Positions 21,526 through 23,666 of a DNA stretch of 23,666 bases are shown one piece after another. The notes below the pieces were generated by a model. That model saw only the letters and a list, made by a program, of their open reading frames with translations. It was not told the DNA's origin and did no database searches. Location of the stretch: positions 1 through 23,666 of IMG/VR virus record IMGVR_UViG_3300038425_000601. One strand, given 5' to 3'. Position 1 is the first letter of the stretch. Each line of letters begins with the position of its first letter. The DNA comes from a virus. The position numbers and the translations under genes were made by a program.

Positions 21526-21748
21526 TAACAAGTCTCTCCAATTCTGCAAGGTCGCGATCTATCTGACGCTCATCAAACCCGTCCGTGACGCTGTTCAAGA
21601 TCTGCGCCGTGTATGCTGCAACACGAACCCATTTCTGTCTCTCCTTGATCGACACAGGCTCCAGCTTACGATTTTCATACTGAGACTTGTAATCGCCCCT
21701 CGCAAGGCTCGACGCCATATCGAAAAGCTCTTTGAGATTCTCAATCAT
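21440..21748 (-). CDS. Probable terminase small subunit
   Basis: A 102-residue charged helical protein just upstream of, and overlapping, the large terminase gene. Content: MIENLKELFDMASSLARGDY, KLEPVSIKERQKWVRVAAYT, AQILNSVTDGFDERQIDRDL and a Lys/Glu-rich tail. Position and size fit a small terminase; similar proteins precede terL in archaeal tailed proviruses from memory. No classical helix-turn-helix is evident. I use the ATG at 21748 with GAGGTTG five bases upstream; the frame is open to an ATG at 21844 with GGTGA about ten bases before it, which would add 32 residues of basic sequence. Confidence 0.6.
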   Translation of the reverse strand: MIENLKELFDMASSLARGDYKSQYENRKLEPVSIKERQKWVRVAAYTAQILNSVTDGFDERQIDRDLAELERLVNEARAKGKTTQIEEGTRQREEPPKSTEG

Positions 21749-21868
21749 CTTCAACCTCAACTGTTGACTGTCGACTCTAAACGTTCTGCGGAGTTGAAAA
21801 AGACGATGAACTATCTTCGTTCGATGAGACTCCCTGTTAACCATTGAACAGATATCACCATTGCCCTT

Positions 21869-22111
21869 CTAGTGCTGGAGACTTCCTGTGCCACGAGCGT
21901 CAATCAAAACTTCGCCCTTAACTATGTCGGGAATAAGACTCACTTGAACCGGTTCAGCTAACATCCGAATAACATCCAAACGCGAAACCTTAGAGACTAT
22001 TTCACCGCGTTCGCGATCGTAGTACGCAGTGACAAGTATTATTCTGCGAATACGTCTTTCCTGAAGCCTTAACCTAGCCTCTCTTCTGTGAACCAAAACA
22101 AACAACTCCAA
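21869..22111 (-). CDS. Small basic protein at the start of the late operon, unknown
   Basis: An 80-residue protein: basic helix LVHRREARLRLQERRIRRI, then LVTAYYDRERGEIVSKVSRL and VIRMLAEPVQVSLIPDIVKG. The only starts are TTG codons (22111, 22105, 22096); the one at 22096 has GGAG eight bases before it. I do not recognise it. It could be a small DNA-binding or packaging factor by its charge and place before terminase. Moderate confidence that it is real. Confidence 0.45.
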   Translation of the reverse strand: MELFVLVHRREARLRLQERRIRRIILVTAYYDRERGEIVSKVSRLDVIRMLAEPVQVSLIPDIVKGEVLIDARGTGSLQH

Positions 22112-22265
22112 AAAGCAACGCTAGACGCCACTCAAAGGCGGCGAGAGCAAGTTTCCAAGGCTACAATGCCCCTAGCAATTGAAAAGCTAGACGGTACCCT
22201 ATTAGGGATAACGAAAAGCCATTTGTGGTAGGATGGAAGAACACATGAGGCGCCCGCTTGTGAGT

Positions 22266-22275
22266 AGCGCGCGCT
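22266..22275. repeat. AGCGCGCGCT palindrome
   Basis: Same decamer as at 10849-10858, here flanked by GTAG and TGCTAC so a slightly longer stem can form. Confidence 0.6.
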
Positions 22276-22463
22276 TGCTACCACTTGGTTAAATCGTTGG
22301 TTAGAGAGAACGGAACTGTAGGCAGCCAAGACTTCGAGGAATTTAGCCTTGAAAACCTCTTTTCGTCGGTAAACTAGAGAGGCGTTCCTTAGCGCCTACA
22401 GCTCCTAACAAAGTATCTCATCTCTCTGCGTTAAGTGTTTTTCCATCTTGCAGAACGTTTAAA

Positions 22464-22474
22464 GCGCGCGCGCG
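22464..22474. repeat. (GC)n tract, 11 bases
   Basis: Alternating GC run directly after the TAA of the small membrane protein (22475-22477), followed on the minus strand by TTTAAA. Confidence 0.55.
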
Positions 22475-22765
22475 TTACTCGACAGGTAGCGTGTGCCAGT
22501 CTTCGTCGTCAGGGTCAGGTGGAAACATTGGATCATCGAACAGCATTAATCCGTCACCTTCCGAGTCTTCTAGTCCTAGATCTTCTTTCTCAGGTTCTAG
22601 ATGGCTTCTGAACACGGACTTTGGCGGCGGTTGTGGCTGTGAATGCTGTAGCGGCTGCTGCACCATTCGTTTCTTTCTCCTGTGCGCTGAATAGATTACG
22701 ATGGCAACTGCTCCGAAGACATAGAGTAAAAGCAGCCCGAAGACGATTACAAGGTCCAATTTCAT
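22475..22765 (-). CDS. Single-pass membrane protein with acidic, proline-rich tail
   Basis: A 96-residue protein: hydrophobic helix MKLDLVIVFGLLLLYVFGAV (residues 1-25), a basic stop (HRRKKR), a Gln/Pro-rich linker (QHSQPQPPPK) and a very acidic C-terminus (EPEKEDLGLEDSEGDG, then DDPMFPPDPDDEDW). The charge pattern puts the tail in the cytoplasm. Possible roles are a membrane anchor for a viral factor or an accessory protein; no family is known to me. The ATG at 22765 is chosen; a GTG at 22780 is possible. A TATA-like TTTATAATTC (complement of 22822-22831) lies about 60 bases upstream. Confidence 0.6.
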   Translation of the reverse strand: MKLDLVIVFGLLLLYVFGAVAIVIYSAHRRKKRMVQQPLQHSQPQPPPKSVFRSHLEPEKEDLGLEDSEGDGLMLFDDPMFPPDPDDEDWHTLPVE

Positions 22766-22780
22766 CACGCACTGATGCAC

Positions 22781-23108
22781 GCAGCATTGGTATCCACGAA
22801 ATCCGAGACATATGACTTATGAATTATAAACGTTAATTCTGAGTATACACATGCATAACGCGCGCGTTTTCTACTTCGGTCGAAAGTCTACTTGTTCTGG
22901 CGACGAGGACTAATTCATAGGAAATAAGAATCCGGTTTGGATCCAATATGCCGTGAATAGCACGCGCCAAATTCTTTTTGTAACGAAAGATATCACGTGG
23001 AAAAGCTGAAGTTTCGCGGAAGATCAAGAAATATGCCCCAACGTGCGCTCTTCCTCTAACTAAAGACTTTAAGCTGAGGCAACATATTTCTAAAATGCGC
23101 ACGTCTTT
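22781..23108. promoter_or_regulatory. Divergent intergenic region before TBP
   Basis: This 328-base gap separates the leftward viral operon from the rightward TBP gene. Seen: a TATA-like box on the minus strand at 22822-22831 for the small membrane protein, an ACGCGCGCGT palindrome at 22858-22867, and an A/T-rich stretch (ACATATTTCTAAAAT, 23083-23097) that may serve TBP. An 89-codon minus-strand frame (22833-23102, GTG start) covers most of it but has no recognisable features and would contain the TBP promoter, so I do not call it. Confidence 0.45.
22858..22867. repeat. ACGCGCGCGT palindrome
   Basis: A 10-base palindrome of alternating GC, about 27 bases upstream of the TATA-like box that serves the leftward operon. 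Confidence 0.55.
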
Positions 23109-23666
23109 ATGAAGGGTTCGTGGATGGAAGTAAGGGTAGTCAACGTTGTGGCAACTGCATCACTTGGTCAAGAGCTTGATTTCCACACGTTAGGTACTTT
23201 CAAGGAGATTCTTTGGGACTCTGAAGTCTATGGTGGTCATGTGGCTTACTTCAAGACGTCCGACATGGAGGGAAAAGTCAGTCTTTTTCCCACTGGCAAG
23301 ATGATAAGCGTGGGCACAAAAAGCGAAAAGAGGGCGTTTGCTGAACTTGAATGTGCAATGACGTTCTTGGCTGAGAGAGGTTTGATAAAATCGGTCTCTC
23401 TTGAACCAAGGATCCAGAACATGGTTCTTGTTGCAAGTTTTGGCTCGCCCATAAACCTTGAAGAACTATACAGAAGAGAGCGCAAGTTAATCTACGAGCC
23501 CGAGCAGTTCGCTGGAGCCATTCTTAAGATAGAACAGCCAGTAAAAGCAACAGCTCTTCTTTTTGCATCTGGGAAATGCGTGATTGCGGGTTTGAAGACT
23601 TCACGTAACATCGACAAGACATTGAAAGTGGTCAAAGGTATTATCGATTTTAAAGACACCGATTAA
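23109..23666 (+). CDS. tbp: TATA-box-binding protein (TBP)
   Basis: A 185-residue TBP with the two symmetric repeats of the saddle fold. Repeat 1 (about 7-95): VRVVNVVATASLGQELDFHT, GGHVAYFKTSDMEGKVSLF and PTGKMISVGTKSEKRAF. Repeat 2 (about 100-182): IQNMVLVASFGSPINLEELY, IYEPEQFAGAILKIEQPV, ALLFASGKCVIAGLKTSRN. It binds promoter TATA boxes and recruits TFB and RNA polymerase. Compared with classic archaeal TBPs, the wording (ISVGTKS in place of VCTGAKS) fits a divergent lineage, as in Bathyarchaeia. The ATG at 23109 is used; an ATG five codons in is possible. Stop TAA is the last codon of the window. It may be host or viral. Confidence 0.95.
   Translation: MKGSWMEVRVVNVVATASLGQELDFHTLGTFKEILWDSEVYGGHVAYFKTSDMEGKVSLFPTGKMISVGTKSEKRAFAELECAMTFLAERGLIKSVSLEPRIQNMVLVASFGSPINLEELYRRERKLIYEPEQFAGAILKIEQPVKATALLFASGKCVIAGLKTSRNIDKTLKVVKGIIDFKDTD

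Larger units (their letters stand above)
22112..22474. other. 363-base intergenic region
   Basis: No convincing gene. It holds an AGCGCGCGCT palindrome (22266-22275) inside a GTAGC...GCTAC stem, a hairpin AGGCG/CGCCT at about 22380-22397, and at its end an 11-base GC tract (22464-22474) right after the stop of the next gene. A 65-codon minus-strand frame here (22132-22329) has no family features. No tRNA seen. Confidence 0.4.

Noticed and set aside
22132-22329. 65-codon minus-strand frame in the intergenic gap
   Set aside because: No recognisable features, no ribosome-binding site, and it contains the GC palindrome; probably chance.
22491-22694. 67-codon plus-strand frame opposite the small membrane protein
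   Set aside because: Ser/Gly/Cys-rich translation is the mirror of the acidic, Pro/Gln-rich tail codons; a shadow.
22833-23102. 89-codon minus-strand frame with GTG start, upstream of TBP
   Set aside because: Covers the promoter region of TBP, has no motif and no Shine-Dalgarno site; kept only as a remark in the intergenic entry.
2021-23108. Attachment-site direct repeat between left and right flanks
   Set aside because: By eye I found no shared stretch longer than about seven or eight bases, apart from the GC tracts, so no att site can be claimed.
1-23666. CRISPR array, insertion sequence or rRNA
   Set aside because: No regularly spaced repeats, no transposase frame and no rRNA-like sequence seen on either strand.

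Overview
The window looks like an archaeal sequence, most likely from Bathyarchaeia or a close relative. It carries nearly the whole virion-morphogenesis operon of a tailed virus (HK97-fold, siphovirus-like) as a provirus or an assembled viral contig. The archaeal signs are a two-repeat TATA-binding protein at the right edge, Shine-Dalgarno sites built on GAGGTGA/AGGTGA, frequent TTG and GTG starts, T-tract terminators without strong hairpins, an archaeal-type ABC-ATPase/acetyltransferase fusion (COG2401-like), and secreted beta-rich proteins with many N-glycosylation sequons. The Bathyarchaeia assignment rests on recalled family resemblance and is an inference.

Everything from about 22.8 kb down to position 1 is read leftwards on the minus strand; only the TBP gene at the right edge is on the plus strand. 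In transcription order: a small membrane protein (22.5-22.8 kb); small genes, one of them a likely terminase small subunit; large terminase; portal; a short MuF-type head protein in the portal reading frame; small conserved proteins; a secreted beta-sandwich protein; a DUF6582-like protein; prohead protease fused to scaffold; capsid cement protein; major capsid protein; an inserted cassette of a four-helix membrane protein and a large secreted beta-helix glycoprotein; head-tail connector; neck and tail-completion proteins; tail tube; tail assembly chaperone with a clear -1 frameshift signal; tape measure; distal tail proteins; a conserved small protein; a holin-like protein. To the left lie the COG2401-like gene, a membrane-anchored protein of unknown function and a DUF262 (DGQQR) protein of the kind found in defence systems.

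The head and tail genes form an essentially complete set: DNA packaging (terminase, portal), capsid assembly (protease, scaffold, capsid, cement), neck, tail tube, chaperone and tape measure. The short tape measure (453 residues) suggests a tail of roughly 65-70 nm by the usual rule of about 0.15 nm per residue. I see no integrase, replication genes, endolysin, tRNA or CRISPR array, and no attachment-site repeat, so the virus ends are not defined and it is open whether the DUF262, COG2401-like and TBP genes are viral or host.

The most notable points are the textbook T-TTT-TTC slippery site and its -1 reading frame in the chaperone gene; a single TGA between portal and MuF in the same frame; the membrane/secreted cargo cassette bounded by T-tracts and an inverted repeat; gene debris including a duplicated protein tail at 4.36-4.63 kb; recurring (GC)n palindromes outside the core genes; and stereotyped leader sequences before several genes.
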